A stretch of 64,000 nt of DNA from contig QFPO01000004.1 of the NCBI GenBank assembly GCA_003241385.1, forward strand, positions 62,001 through 126,000. The letters are read 5' to 3'. Shown here piece after piece: positions 18,155 to 27,639 of the stretch (its first letter is position 1; each line of letters begins with the position of its first letter). Source of the DNA: Rhodanobacter denitrificans (GTDB lineage: Bacteria > Pseudomonadota > Gammaproteobacteria > Xanthomonadales > Rhodanobacteraceae). The notes under the pieces were generated by a model. The model saw nothing but the letters and a program-made list of their open reading frames with translations. It was not told where the DNA came from and ran no database searches. The translations under genes and the position numbers were made by a program.

Positions 18155-20821
18155 GTGCGCGGCGCGACGCTGATCGTGCTGGCCTGGAACCAGTGGCCGC
18201 TGACGCGGCGCTGCCTGGACTCGCTGCTCGACGGCGCACCGGCCGAGGCCTCGATCCTGGTCGTCGACAACGGATCGACCGACGAGACCCCGCAGGCGAT
18301 CGGCGCCTACGCCGACCGCGTGCGCTATCTGCGCCTCCCTGAGAATCTCGGCTTCGTGCGCGGCATGAACGCCGGCATCGCGGCCGCGCCGCCCGACGAC
18401 GATGTGGTCCTGCTCAACAACGACCTGGTCTTCACGCAGGCCGACTGGCTCGACCGCCTGCGCGACGCGGCCTATGCGGCACCCGACCACGGCATCGTCG
18501 GCTGCCGCCTGCTCGGCGGCGGCGACGACGACCGGCTGTTCCACACCGGCGGCTTCATCGAGCCCGAGCAGTTGTGGGGTCAGCAGAGCGAATCGGGCCT
18601 GCAGGAGCTCGACATCGGCCAGTACGGCCGCACGCGCCGCGTGCAGGCGGTCGCGTTCGCGCTGGCCTACATCCGGCGCGACTGCATCGACCGCATCGGC
18701 GTGCTCGACGAGGCGTTCCACAGCTACTACGAGGACACCGACTACTGCCTGCGTGCGGCCGAGGCCGGCATCGCCAGCGTCATCGCCGGCGCGGTGACGC
18801 TGCGGCACGTCCAGCATGGCTCGACCCAGGACGACGGCGGTTTCCGCGCGCGCCTGTGGCAGGACAGCCGCCGCGCGTTCGCGGCGCGCTGGCAGGCGCG
18901 GCTCGGCGCGCAGTATCGCGGCACCGTCCTGTGGCAGGGCACGACTGCCGCACCGGCCGCGCATGCGCAGCTGGCGCGCAAGCTGGTCGGTCGCCTCGAT
19001 GCGCGCGGTCTGCGCATGGCCTACGCGCCGGTGCGGCGCGAGGTGCTCGATGCGCAGGACTTCCGGCTCGAACTGGCGGCGCGGCGCGCGCTGCCGGCGA
19101 GCCCCGACGCGGCGCTGTACTGCGCGGCCGAACCGCCGCAGCAGGCGATCGTCGGCCGCCGCCGCTACGCGCTGGCATTCGGCGACTGGGACCGCGTGCC
19201 GGCGGCCTGGGCCGAGCACTACGCGCAATGCGACCGGGTGATCGTGCCGGACCGGTTCCAGGCGCAGGCGTTCGCGAGCGCCGGCTATGCCCGGCCGATC
19301 GACGTCGTGCCGCTCGGCGTCGATCGCGACTATTTCCATACCGGCGTGCGGGCGCCGCGCCGGCCGGCCGACCGCACCGTGTTCCTGAGTATCGTCGAAC
19401 ACCTGCAGCGCGACGCGCCGGGCCTGCTCATCGCCGCATTCTCGGCGGCATTCGGCGCCGACGACCCGGTCGAGCTGCTGATCCACGTGCGCCCCGGCGA
19501 CGACGAGCCGGCGCTCCGCGCGATGATCGAACGCGCCGCCGCCGCGCCCGGCGCGCCGCGCATCACCGCGGTGTTCGGCTGGGCGTTCCCGGCGCAGCAG
19601 CGCGCGGCGCTGATCGCGGCGGCCGACGTCGTCGTCAGCGCACAGCGCGGCGCCGGCTGGCAGCCGCTGGCGTTCGAGGCGGTCGCCTGCGGCCGGCCGC
19701 TGATCGCGCCGGCCTACGGCAGCCAGCAGGACCTGGTCGACCGCTACGGCCATGCGGTCGACTACCGGATGGTGGCCGATCCGGCGCAGCGCGGCGCGCT
19801 GTGGGCCGAGGTCGACGTCGAGGCGCTCGCCGCGCGGCTGCGCGAAGCGCTCGACCAGCGCGAGACCTGGGCCGCGCAGGCGCTCGCGCAGGCCGAGCCG
19901 TTCGCGGCCGCGCACGATCTGGACGCCAGTGCCGACCGCCTGCTCGAGCGTCTGGCCGATGCCGGCACGTTCGCCGCGCCGCAGGCCGCGCCGGCGCCGT
20001 TCCGGCCGGTCGATCTGGCCCGGCCGGCCGGCGATCAGATCGTCGTGCTCGGCATGCATCGCTCGGGCACATCCAGCGTCGGCGGTCTGCTCGCGACGCT
20101 CGGCGCCTGGCCGGGCCCCGAAGAACGGCTGCTGCGCGGACCGGACAATCCGAAGGGCCACTACGAACACGGCGAGCTGCACATGGCCTGCGTGCGCCGC
20201 CTCGCCGCCGCCGGCGGCGACTGGCAGCAGCCGCCCGACACGGCGCCGGCTGCCGCGGTCGACGCGTTCCGCCGCGAGGCCGCTGCCGTGCTCGACACGC
20301 TCGAGCCGCGCCGGCCGTGGTTCATCAAGGAACCGCGCCTGTGCCTGCTGGTGCGCGAGCTGCTGCCGCTGCTGACGCGGCCGGTGTTCGTGCACGTGGT
20401 GCGCGATCCGGTCGAGGTCGCCGAGTCGCTGGCGCGCCGCGACGGCATGCCGCGCCATCAGGCGCTGGCGCTGTGGGAGCGCTACACGGTCGAGGCGTTC
20501 AATGCGAGCCTCGGCCAGCCGCGCGTACTGGTCGACTACGCGGCGCTGGTCGATGCGCCGTTCGAGACCGCCAGGCGCCTGTACGACGACCTGGTCGCGC
20601 TCGGCGTGACCGGACTGGCCGCGCCACAGGCCGATCGCGTCGCCGACTGGATCGAGCCGGGCCTGCGCCACGGCCGCTCGCATCCGGCCGCGCTCGACGT
20701 GCTGACGCCGAGCCAGCGTGCGCTGCACACGGCGATCGCCGATCGCAGCATCCTGTCCGAGCGCGACGCGCGCCCGCTTCCGATCGCCCGCGACGGCCGG
20801 TCCACGCGCCGCGCCGGCTGA
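18155..20821 (+). CDS. GT2 - GT4-like - sulfotransferase fusion
   Basis: An 888-residue protein beginning at GTG 18155. Residues 1-260 form a GT2 domain (LIVLAWNQWPLTRRC, ILVVDNGSTDETP, VLLNNDLVF as the DxD-type site, then SYYEDTDYCLRAAEAG). Residues ~270-600 form a GT-B/GT4-like domain (DVVPLGVDRDYF, AADVVVSAQRGAGWQPLAFE). Residues ~625-860 form a sulfotransferase: the 5'-phosphosulfate loop is VVLGMHRSGTSSVGGLL and the 3'-phosphate site is VHVVRDPVEVAESLARR. This suggests that one polypeptide adds two sugars and a sulfate, using PAPS, to the surface glycan. The PAPS-making genes are not in the window. Confidence 0.85.
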   Translation: MRGATLIVLAWNQWPLTRRCLDSLLDGAPAEASILVVDNGSTDETPQAIGAYADRVRYLRLPENLGFVRGMNAGIAAAPPDDDVVLLNNDLVFTQADWLDRLRDAAYAAPDHGIVGCRLLGGGDDDRLFHTGGFIEPEQLWGQQSESGLQELDIGQYGRTRRVQAVAFALAYIRRDCIDRIGVLDEAFHSYYEDTDYCLRAAEAGIASVIAGAVTLRHVQHGSTQDDGGFRARLWQDSRRAFAARWQARLGAQYRGTVLWQGTTAAPAAHAQLARKLVGRLDARGLRMAYAPVRREVLDAQDFRLELAARRALPASPDAALYCAAEPPQQAIVGRRRYALAFGDWDRVPAAWAEHYAQCDRVIVPDRFQAQAFASAGYARPIDVVPLGVDRDYFHTGVRAPRRPADRTVFLSIVEHLQRDAPGLLIAAFSAAFGADDPVELLIHVRPGDDEPALRAMIERAAAAPGAPRITAVFGWAFPAQQRAALIAAADVVVSAQRGAGWQPLAFEAVACGRPLIAPAYGSQQDLVDRYGHAVDYRMVADPAQRGALWAEVDVEALAARLREALDQRETWAAQALAQAEPFAAAHDLDASADRLLERLADAGTFAAPQAAPAPFRPVDLARPAGDQIVVLGMHRSGTSSVGGLLATLGAWPGPEERLLRGPDNPKGHYEHGELHMACVRRLAAAGGDWQQPPDTAPAAAVDAFRREAAAVLDTLEPRRPWFIKEPRLCLLVRELLPLLTRPVFVHVVRDPVEVAESLARRDGMPRHQALALWERYTVEAFNASLGQPRVLVDYAALVDAPFETARRLYDDLVALGVTGLAAPQADRVADWIEPGLRHGRSHPAALDVLTPSQRALHTAIADRSILSERDARPLPIARDGRSTRRAG

Positions 20822-20823
20822 CG

Positions 20824-22317
20824 ATGGCGCCGCCGCGCCTGCCGCTGCTGCTCGATGCCGGCTGGGACGGCCGCCGCTTGACGCTGCGCGTCGCCGCCGA
20901 CGCTGTGTCGCCGCCGGACCGGCGCGTCGCGCTCGACCTCGACGGCCACTACTTCTGCGACCTGCCGCTCGATCGGCACGGCGTCGCGTCGATCGCATTT
21001 GCGTTCGCACCGGCCGGCCGGCGTCGCCTCGCCGTGCTGCCACGGCAGCGGCGCGACGGCGCCGCCCTGCTGCCGGCGCCGCTGCAGCTCGATCTGGACG
21101 ATGCCGACGACGGCGCGCTGCTGCTGACCCCCGGCACCGACGCGATGGAGCCGGAAGTAGCGATCGTCGTGCCGGTCTACGACGCACCCGACGACGTCGC
21201 GTGCTGTCTCGCCTCGGTACTGCGCCACACGACCGGCCGCGCGCGGCTGATCGTGATCGACGACGCCAGCCCCGATCCGCGGATCGCGCCACTGCTCGAC
21301 CGCTACGTCGGCCTGCCCGGCGTCGAGGTGCTGCGCAACCCGGTCAATCGCGGCTTCACCACGACCGCCAATCGCGGCATCGAGGCAGCCGGCACGGCCG
21401 ACGTGGTGCTGCTCAATGCCGATACCGAGGTCGGGCCGCACTGGCTGACCGGTCTGCGCCGCGTGGTCGCGAGCCGTCCCGACATCGCCAGCGCAACCGC
21501 GGTCTCCGACAATGCCGGCGCGTTCTCGGTGCCCGAGCTCGAATCCGAGAACGCGCTGCCGGCGGCCTGGACGTTCGACGAGACCGCCCGTGCGCTGTGG
21601 CAGCACGCGGGCCTGGCCTATCCGATGCTGCCGACCGGCAACGGCTTCTGCCTGTACATGCGCCGCGCCGCGCTCGACGCGGTCGGCATGCTCGACGCCG
21701 AGGCGTTTCCTCAGGGCTACGGTGAGGAGAACGACTGGTGCCAGCGCGCGGCCGCCGCCGGCTGGCGCCACGCGATCGCCGGCCCCGTGCTGGTGCGCCA
21801 TGCGCGCAGCCGCAGCTTCGGTCACGCGCGCCGGATCGCGCTCGGCACGGCCGGCATGACCGTGCTGCGCGCGCGCTGGCCGCATTACGAGGCCGACGTC
21901 GGCGCGAGCCTGTACTCGTACGAACGGCGCGCGCTCGACTGGCGCGTGCGCCGCCTTTATGCGGCCGCGACCGCCGCCGCCGCCGCGCCGCGCCCGCGAT
22001 TGTTGCGGCTCGACGGCGCAGTCGAGGTCGAGGCCACGTGCGAGACCTGGTCGCTGCAATCCGGCGCCGAGGGCTGGCGGCTGCTGCGCATCGGCGACGA
22101 CGGCGTATACGGCACGATCGCCGAGGCCGCCGGCCCGGTCGAGCGGCTGCTCTGGGACTGGCTGCAGCGTCATGCGATCGAAGCGGTGGCGGCCGGCGAC
22201 GCCGATGCGGCGCTGAAGCGCGTCGCACGCGAATCGGCCGCGCGACTCGGCCTCGACTGGTCGGAACCGGGCCGCATCGCCGACAATCCGCGCTCCTTCG
22301 GAGATCCCCCCGCATGA
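20824..22317 (+). CDS. Glycosyltransferase family 2 (rhamnosyltransferase-like)
   Basis: A 497-residue protein. A ~110-residue N-terminal beta-rich extension precedes the GT2 core: EVAIVVPVYDAPDDVACCLA, LIVIDDASPDPRI, VLLNADTEVGPHWL (DxD-like D-T-E) and YGEENDWCQRAAAAGW. It resembles bacterial rhamnosyl- and related inverting transferases. The last ~120 residues, after YSYERRALDWRVRRLYA, are unassigned. Its stop overlaps the start of the dehydratase gene (ATGA), so the two are translationally coupled. Confidence 0.82.
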   Translation: MAPPRLPLLLDAGWDGRRLTLRVAADAVSPPDRRVALDLDGHYFCDLPLDRHGVASIAFAFAPAGRRRLAVLPRQRRDGAALLPAPLQLDLDDADDGALLLTPGTDAMEPEVAIVVPVYDAPDDVACCLASVLRHTTGRARLIVIDDASPDPRIAPLLDRYVGLPGVEVLRNPVNRGFTTTANRGIEAAGTADVVLLNADTEVGPHWLTGLRRVVASRPDIASATAVSDNAGAFSVPELESENALPAAWTFDETARALWQHAGLAYPMLPTGNGFCLYMRRAALDAVGMLDAEAFPQGYGEENDWCQRAAAAGWRHAIAGPVLVRHARSRSFGHARRIALGTAGMTVLRARWPHYEADVGASLYSYERRALDWRVRRLYAAATAAAAAPRPRLLRLDGAVEVEATCETWSLQSGAEGWRLLRIGDDGVYGTIAEAAGPVERLLWDWLQRHAIEAVAAGDADAALKRVARESAARLGLDWSEPGRIADNPRSFGDPPA

Positions 22318-23363
22318 CCGAACCGGCCGAGCCGCTGCCGTACGCCCGCGCGCTGATCACCGGCATCGGCGGCCAGGACGGCGCCCTGCTGGCGCGGCAC
22401 CTGCTCGCGGCCGGCGTCGAGGTCGACGGCACCTATCGGCCCGGCGGCGCGACGCCGGCCTGGCGGCTGGCCGAGCTTCGCATCGGCGCCGAGCCGCGCC
22501 TGCATCTGCACGCGCTCGACCTCGCCGATGCGGCCGCGGTCCGCGACCTCGTCGCCGCGACGCGTCCGCAGGCGATCTTCCATCTGGCCGGGCAGTCGCG
22601 CGTGGCCGACTCGTTCGCCGATCCGCTGGCGAGCATCGCCGCCAACGGCGGCTCGACCGTGCATCTGCTCGAAGCGCTGCGCGCCGAGGCCACCGACGCG
22701 CATTTCGTGCTGGCCGCCAGCGCCGAGATCTTCGGGCGGCCGACCGCTGCGCTGCTCGACGAGACGACGCCGCCGGCACCGGCGACGCCGTACGGCGTGT
22801 CCAAGCTGCTCGCGCATGCCGCGGTCGGCGCCTGGCGCGCGAGCTACGGCCTGCGCGCGAGCAGCGCGATCCTGTTCAACCACGAATCGGAATGGCGCGA
22901 CGAGGCGTTCGTGACGCGCAAGCTCACGCGCGCGGTCGCGCGCATCGCGCTCGGCCGACAGGATCGCGTGCTGCTCGGCAACCTCGATGCCGCGCGCGAC
23001 TTCGGCTACGCACCCGAGTACGTCGCCGCGCTGGCGCGGCTGGCCGCGCTGCCGTCCGGCGAGGACGTGGTGCTCGCGACCGGCCTTGCCGCGACGATCC
23101 GCGACTTCGCGACGCAGGCCTTCGCGGCCGCAGGGATCGCGTTGGCCTGGCGCGGCCGAGGCGAGGACGAGACCGCCGTCGACGCCGACGGACGCGTTCG
23201 CGTCGGCGTCGATCCGGCGCTGTTCAGACCGGTCGACGCGCCGGTCCTGGTCGGCGACGCGGCCAAGGCGCGCCGCCTGCTCGGCTTCGCACCGCGCGTG
23301 GACCTGGCCGATCTGGCGCGGCGCATGGTCGCCGCCGATCTCGAACGCGAGCAGCGCGCATGA
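22314..23363 (+). CDS. GDP-mannose 4,6-dehydratase-like SDR enzyme
   Basis: A 349-residue extended short-chain dehydrogenase. The NAD(P)-binding motif is ALITGIGGQDGALLARHLL, the catalytic Tyr-Lys pair is in YGVSKLLAH, and the segments LFNHESEW...AFVTRKLTRA and GNLDAARDFGYAPEYV match the GDP-mannose dehydratase family closely (FNHES...FVTRK; GNLDAxRDxG). This enzyme would convert GDP-mannose to GDP-4-keto-6-deoxymannose, a precursor of GDP-rhamnose or GDP-fucose. The catalytic S/T appears as AASAEIFG. It differs enough from Gmd (shorter N-terminus, EWRDE in place of PRRGE) that the substrate is only probable. Coupled to both neighbours by 4-nt overlaps. Confidence 0.8.
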   Translation: MTEPAEPLPYARALITGIGGQDGALLARHLLAAGVEVDGTYRPGGATPAWRLAELRIGAEPRLHLHALDLADAAAVRDLVAATRPQAIFHLAGQSRVADSFADPLASIAANGGSTVHLLEALRAEATDAHFVLAASAEIFGRPTAALLDETTPPAPATPYGVSKLLAHAAVGAWRASYGLRASSAILFNHESEWRDEAFVTRKLTRAVARIALGRQDRVLLGNLDAARDFGYAPEYVAALARLAALPSGEDVVLATGLAATIRDFATQAFAAAGIALAWRGRGEDETAVDADGRVRVGVDPALFRPVDAPVLVGDAAKARRLLGFAPRVDLADLARRMVAADLEREQRA

Positions 23364-24502
23364 AGGTGATCTTCAACGTCGACGCGATCACCGCGCCGCT
23401 GACCGGCATCGGCCGCTACGCGCTCGAACTCGCACGCGGCCTGGCGCGGCATCGCCAGATCGAGACGCTGAAGCTGTTCTCGGCCTATCACTGGGTCGAC
23501 AATCCCGAGCACGCGTTGCGCGCGAACCGCACGATCGCCACGCTGCGCAAGCGCCTGCCGTTCAAGACCGCCGCGCTGGAGGTCTACACGCAGATGCGCG
23601 GCGCGCTGTTCCGCGCGCATACGCGGCGCATGCGCGGCTTCCTGCTGCATACGCCGAACTACGTGCTAATGCCGTTCGACGGGCCGACGCTGACGACCGT
23701 GCACGACCTGTCGTGGATGAACTACCCGGAGACCCATCCGGTCGAGCGCGTGCGCTTCATGGATCGCCATCTGCCGCCCTCGCTCGAGCGCGCGCGCTTC
23801 ATCCTGACCGACTCGCAGTTCATCGCCGACGAAGCCGTGCAGCGCCTGGACGTGCCGCGCGAGAAGCTGCGCGTGGTGCCGCTCGGCGTCGATCCGATCT
23901 ATCGCCCGCGCCGGCCCGAGGAACTGGCCGAAGCGCTGGCGCGGCACCAGCTCGAGGCCGGCCGCTATCTGCTGGTCGTCGCCACGCTGGAACCGCGCAA
24001 GAACCTGGTGCGTCTGGTGCGCGCATACGCGCAGCTGCCGGCGCCGCTGCGCGCGGCGCATCCGCTGGTCATCGTCGGCGCGCGCGGCTGGCTCAACCGC
24101 GAGCTCGAACGCGCGCTCGGCCCGCTCGAGGCGGCCGGCGCGGCACGCCGGCTCGGCTACGTCGACGAGGCCGACCTGCCGCTGATCTACGCCGGTGCCG
24201 GCGCGTTCGCGTTTCCGTCGCTGTACGAGGGCTTCGGCCTGCCGGTGCTCGAAGCGCTCGCCAGCGGCGTGCCGGTGCTGACCTCGAACGTATCGTCGAT
24301 GCCCGAGGTCGCCGGCAATGCGGCGCTGACGGTCGACCCGCTCGACGAGACCGCGATCCGCGACGGCCTGGTCCGCCTGCTCGAGGACACGGGTTGGCGC
24401 GCCGGCGCGATCGAGGCCGGCCTGGTCCGCGCGCAGGCGTTTCCGTGGTCGCGCTGCGTCGAGGACACCGTCGCGGTCTATCGCGAGGCGCTGGAACGCT
24501 AG
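23360..24502 (+). CDS. Glycosyltransferase family 4
   Basis: A 380-residue GT-B enzyme, start ATG 23360 overlapping the previous stop. It begins MKVIFNVDAITAPLTGIGRY (the G-I-G-R-Y loop of mannosyltransferase-like GT4), then TTVHDLSWMNYPETHP, VVPLGVDPIYRP, LLVVATLEPRKNLVRLVRAY and FPSLYEGFGLPVLEALASGV with the E-x7-E motif. This layout is typical of WbpY/MtfB-type mannosyl- or rhamnosyltransferases. It is the last gene of the plus arm of the polysaccharide locus. Confidence 0.87.
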   Translation: MKVIFNVDAITAPLTGIGRYALELARGLARHRQIETLKLFSAYHWVDNPEHALRANRTIATLRKRLPFKTAALEVYTQMRGALFRAHTRRMRGFLLHTPNYVLMPFDGPTLTTVHDLSWMNYPETHPVERVRFMDRHLPPSLERARFILTDSQFIADEAVQRLDVPREKLRVVPLGVDPIYRPRRPEELAEALARHQLEAGRYLLVVATLEPRKNLVRLVRAYAQLPAPLRAAHPLVIVGARGWLNRELERALGPLEAAGAARRLGYVDEADLPLIYAGAGAFAFPSLYEGFGLPVLEALASGVPVLTSNVSSMPEVAGNAALTVDPLDETAIRDGLVRLLEDTGWRAGAIEAGLVRAQAFPWSRCVEDTVAVYREALER

Positions 24503-25029
24503 CGCTTCGGTACTGACGGTCCGAGCTATCCGATTCGGGTGAGTGCGTATCGCCGCGCGCGCTGCTGCATGGCACCGTTCGCGTGCGATGCACGGTGACG
24601 GGCTCGATTGCTCGTCCGCCGTGATCGCGTGGTCGCGATGCGTGTGCGATCGCCCACCCTCTGCGCGAACCCGTCATCGACTGGCTCGCGTCCTCGCGTC
24701 ACCTCGTCCAGCCGCGCGTCAAAGCAGGTCCATGACGCGCGCCGCGGATCGCACGTATGCCTGCGTGCAGATACTCATGTGCGCCGCAGGCTCGTACGGC
24801 GTTCACGACGAAGACGCCGTCTTTGCGGCCGACCCCGCGTGATTCTTCGCCGACGCGATCGCGTGTGACGAAGGTGGATGCCACGCGACGATCGTACGGG
24901 TCGCATATCGCGAGCATGTCACCGGCGCCGTAGCCACTCGCGCCGGTGCCATCCGTCAGCACACGCCCGATAGCGGCGCACTCGTATCTCGCTTCGCACG
25001 ACTCTCGAAGCGAGCCACCGCGGCACCTG
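24503..25029. other. Intergenic region, no gene recognised
   Basis: About 530 bp between the glycan locus and the hemin operon. Codon-like bias is lost and no reading frame shows a credible product. A short inverted repeat around 24799-24825 (ACGGCG...CGCCGT) is the only structure noted. Confidence 0.4.
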
Positions 25030-25058
25030 TTGACACTCAAATGAGAATCGTTATCATT
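25030..25058 (+). promoter_or_regulatory. Sigma70-like promoter overlapped by a Fur box (hemP)
   Basis: TTGACA at 25030-25035 and TATCAT at 25052-25057 are spaced by 16 bp. The near-palindromic 19-mer at 25040-25058 (AATGAGAATCGTTATCATT) matches the Fur box pattern GATAATGATAATCATTATC well and covers the -10 region. Iron-dependent repression of the following hemP gene is therefore expected. Confidence 0.85.
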
Positions 25059-25088
25059 CACATCACCTATCGCAGCAGGAACGGTTCC

Positions 25089-25310
25089 ATGCTCACGACG
25101 TCCAGCCTCTCCACGGGATCGGCGCACGATGCCGCACCGGTCCGTATCGCCACCGCCGACGCGCCGCGTCCGGCCCGCACCGAGACGCGCGCGCCGCGTA
25201 TCGACAGCCATCGCCTGCTCTCGGGCGGCCGCGAACTGGTCATCGACCACGCCGGCCAGGAGTACCGTCTGCGCCTGACGCGCAACGACAAGCTGATCCT
25301 CACCAAGTAA
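25089..25310 (+). CDS. hemP: Hemin uptake protein HemP
   Basis: A 73-residue protein starting at ATG 25089, about 30 bp after the Fur-controlled promoter. An in-frame ATG at 25041 lies inside the Fur box and is rejected. The C-terminal half, SHRLLSGGRELVIDHAGQ followed by YRLRLTRNDKLILTK, matches the HemP family (PF10636), which ends in LTRxxKLILTK. HemP/HmuP proteins are small activators or accessories needed for haem-receptor expression. The first ~35 residues are Ala/Thr/Pro-rich and variable. No TonB-dependent receptor follows in the window. Confidence 0.88.
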   Translation: MLTTSSLSTGSAHDAAPVRIATADAPRPARTETRAPRIDSHRLLSGGRELVIDHAGQEYRLRLTRNDKLILTK

Positions 25311-25541
25311 CCGCGATCGGCCCGCAACGGCCGCCGTACCGGATCGGCGGAGGCGCCTGGCGCGTCCGCAGTGCGCTCCAACGTCGCCCAGCCAGCCGGA
25401 AACCGTCCCGCCATCCACGGTTGCCATGCCAGCCAGCGTTCGTTCGCGCGACGCCGGTCGCCGCGGCCCTTCCGGGCGGCAGGCCGGTGCCCGCGCCGAC
25501 ACCGGTCATGGCCACCTCCGGGCGCAGGCGAGGAAACGTGC

Positions 25542-26210
25542 ATGAGTGACGGCTATCCGCTACACGAACCGGCCCTGTCCTGGGAGCCGGCCACGACCGG
25601 GTTCGAACCGACTGCGGCCGCCAACGACGCACCGCCGCGTGTCCGCGACGACGACCTGTTGCGCCTGGCCGACTGGCTGCCGCGTCTGGGACCGGTGCTG
25701 TGGGTCCATCGCGATCCGCGCCATCCGCCGCACGAGCACGCCTGCGTGACCACGCGCGGCGTCATGCTGATCGACCATCCGGCCCTGCTCGCGCTCGGCC
25801 GCGCCGTCGATCTGGTCGCCGGCTCGACGGTGACGCCGCACGGCCCGCGCGAATGGCTGGCGCTGCGCGACGCACACGGCCGCGTGCAGGCCAAGCTGTT
25901 TCTGCTGCCCGATACCGACTACCTCGCCTGGGACCGCATGCTGGCCGATTTCGGTGAGCGCCTGCAGCGCGAGGAGCCGGTCGCCGCCTGCAGCCGCTGG
26001 CAGGCGCCGATGAGCTATCTGCGCGGTGCACTGACCCGACTCGGCGCGCCGTGGCGCGCGCAGCTGCTGACGTTCTCGGTGCAGCGCCTGCCGTGGGTGC
26101 AGGCGCTCGGTGCGCAGCCCCCGGCCGCGCTGTCGGCACTCGGCCGCGGCCTCGCCGAGGCGATCGCCGCCGACGAGCGCGCCGACGGCCTCGGCGCCGC
26201 GGCGAGCTGA
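25542..26210 (+). CDS. Hemin-operon-associated protein, uncharacterised
   Basis: A 222-residue soluble protein, ATG 25542 preceded by AGGAAA. Recognisable segments are LGPVLWVHRDPRHPPHEHACVT and GREWLALRD-like WLALRDAHGRVQAKLFLLPD, with Trp/His-rich sequences; no transmembrane segment is present. I do not recognise a named family. Its position between hemP and a DUF6607 lipoprotein suggests haem handling, and the several His residues near 65-75 could bind haem or metal. This is inference from context. Confidence 0.6.
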   Translation: MSDGYPLHEPALSWEPATTGFEPTAAANDAPPRVRDDDLLRLADWLPRLGPVLWVHRDPRHPPHEHACVTTRGVMLIDHPALLALGRAVDLVAGSTVTPHGPREWLALRDAHGRVQAKLFLLPDTDYLAWDRMLADFGERLQREEPVAACSRWQAPMSYLRGALTRLGAPWRAQLLTFSVQRLPWVQALGAQPPAALSALGRGLAEAIAADERADGLGAAAS

Positions 26211-26320
26211 GCGATGCGCGACCGCCCGCTCGCGCCGCATTCGCGGCTGCGCACCTTATCCTGCATGCGGTCCGGCCCGGCGCCGCATGCGTCCACCTGT
26301 CCATGCTGAGGATCCTCCCC

Positions 26321-27355
26321 ATGCGCCTGCCCGCCATCGCCGCATCGGTCGTGCTGCTGACCGCCTGCGCCGGCACGCCGCCGAAGAAGCCCGCATCCGC
26401 CGCCACCACGCTGCCGGCCGCGCCGGCCCGGTACACGCCGCCGTGCGCGAACCTGCCGCCGGCCGAGCGCAGCGGCTACGCATGCGACCGCCGCAGCATC
26501 CTGGCGATGGCCGGCGAGTTCCGCGTGCGCTTCGTCTTCGACGAGACCGCCGCCCTTGCGCCGGGATACCAGCCCAAGGCGCCACAGCGCTCGGGCGGCA
26601 CCGAGCTGGTCGAGGTGATCCGCGACGACGGCGACACGATCGTGCTGCAGCACATCCTGGTCATGAAGATGGGCGATGACGTGCACGTCATCAAACACTG
26701 GCGCCAGGACTGGCACTACCAGCCGGCGAGCCTGCTGCGCTATCGCGGCAACGGCCGCTTCGAGACCGAACCGGTCGATCCGGCGACCGCCCAGGGCGCC
26801 TGGTCGCAGGTCGTCTACGAGGTCGACGACGCGCCGCGCTACGCCGGCATCGGCCGCTGGCGCCACGAGGCCGGCGTCGACGCCTGGGAATCGGATCTGA
26901 CGCGCCGGCCGCTGCCGCGCCGGGAGTTCACCAAGCGCAGCGACTACCAGGCGCTGGACGTCGTCAACCGCCACACGCTGACGCCGGCCGGCTGGGTACA
27001 CGAGCAGGACAATACGAAGGTCGTGCTGCACGCCGACGGCAGCGAGCAGGCGCTCGCGCGCGAGCACGGCGTCAACAGCTACACACGTATCAGCGACCAC
27101 GACTTCGGTCCCGGCCGGGAGTACTGGCGCAAGACCCAGGCCTACTGGGCCGACGTGCGCGCCGAATGGGCGCGCGGGTTCGCACTGCACCCGAGCTTCG
27201 TGCTGACGCCGGAACCGAACGGCGAGGCGCGCATCGGCGAGTTCTTCGCGCTGGCCGAGCGTGCCGGCCACGGCGAGACGATCGGCCGCGCCGAGATCGA
27301 TGCCGTGCTGACGCGCTACGGACTCGCGCTGAGCGATCCGACGGCGACGCCGTGA
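26321..27355 (+). CDS. DUF6607 family lipoprotein
   Basis: A 344-residue protein starting at ATG 26321, with GAGG 9 nt upstream, and a lipobox LLTACAG at about residues 13-19. The body carries MAGEFRVRFVFDETAAL, VIKHWRQDWHYQPASLLRY, WVHEQDNTKVVLHAD and EYWRKTQAYWADVRAEWA, which I associate with DUF6607 proteins found near haem-uptake genes. The function is not known. An alternative ATG at 26303 would add six residues before the signal. The last 254 bp occur again at 30218-30471. Confidence 0.78.
   Translation: MRLPAIAASVVLLTACAGTPPKKPASAATTLPAAPARYTPPCANLPPAERSGYACDRRSILAMAGEFRVRFVFDETAALAPGYQPKAPQRSGGTELVEVIRDDGDTIVLQHILVMKMGDDVHVIKHWRQDWHYQPASLLRYRGNGRFETEPVDPATAQGAWSQVVYEVDDAPRYAGIGRWRHEAGVDAWESDLTRRPLPRREFTKRSDYQALDVVNRHTLTPAGWVHEQDNTKVVLHADGSEQALAREHGVNSYTRISDHDFGPGREYWRKTQAYWADVRAEWARGFALHPSFVLTPEPNGEARIGEFFALAERAGHGETIGRAEIDAVLTRYGLALSDPTATP
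27102..27355 (+). repeat. Copy A of a ~254-bp direct repeat (3' end of the DUF6607 gene)
   Basis: This stretch, from the codon region of DFGPG to the stop, is nearly identical to 30218-30471; only scattered substitutions are visible until the last ~25 bp, where they diverge. The same reading frame and stop position are kept in both copies. Confidence 0.9.
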
Positions 27356-27639
27356 CCGGTAGCGCCGGCTGACCCTATCCCCCTCTCCGTCCGCGCCGGT
27401 CGTAGCCGGTGCGCCGCGGCGGCCGGAGCCGAGCGGGGCACGCGATCCTCCTGCGGCGCGGGACGGGTACCGGCATCATCGGAGCGCTGCTCGCGGCCCG
27501 CGCGAACGTACCGCAGCGCCGGCATACAGCGCTCGCGCCGTGCCGATCGCACCTCCCGCGCGCGCCGTATACTCGCGGCCGGACGGCCCACCGCCGCGCA
27601 TCCGCCTGCCGGTGCCTGTCCGCCGACAGGGGAATGCCG

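Noticed and set aside
17087..21292. A 1401-codon open frame on the minus strand
   Set aside because: It is a shadow of wzt, the small gene and the GT fusion on the plus strand; its product is Arg/Ala/His-rich without domains. Absence of stops is expected at this GC content.
25041..25088. Longer HemP starting at ATG 25041
   Set aside because: That ATG is within the Fur box and the -10 element, so it lies upstream of the transcription start.
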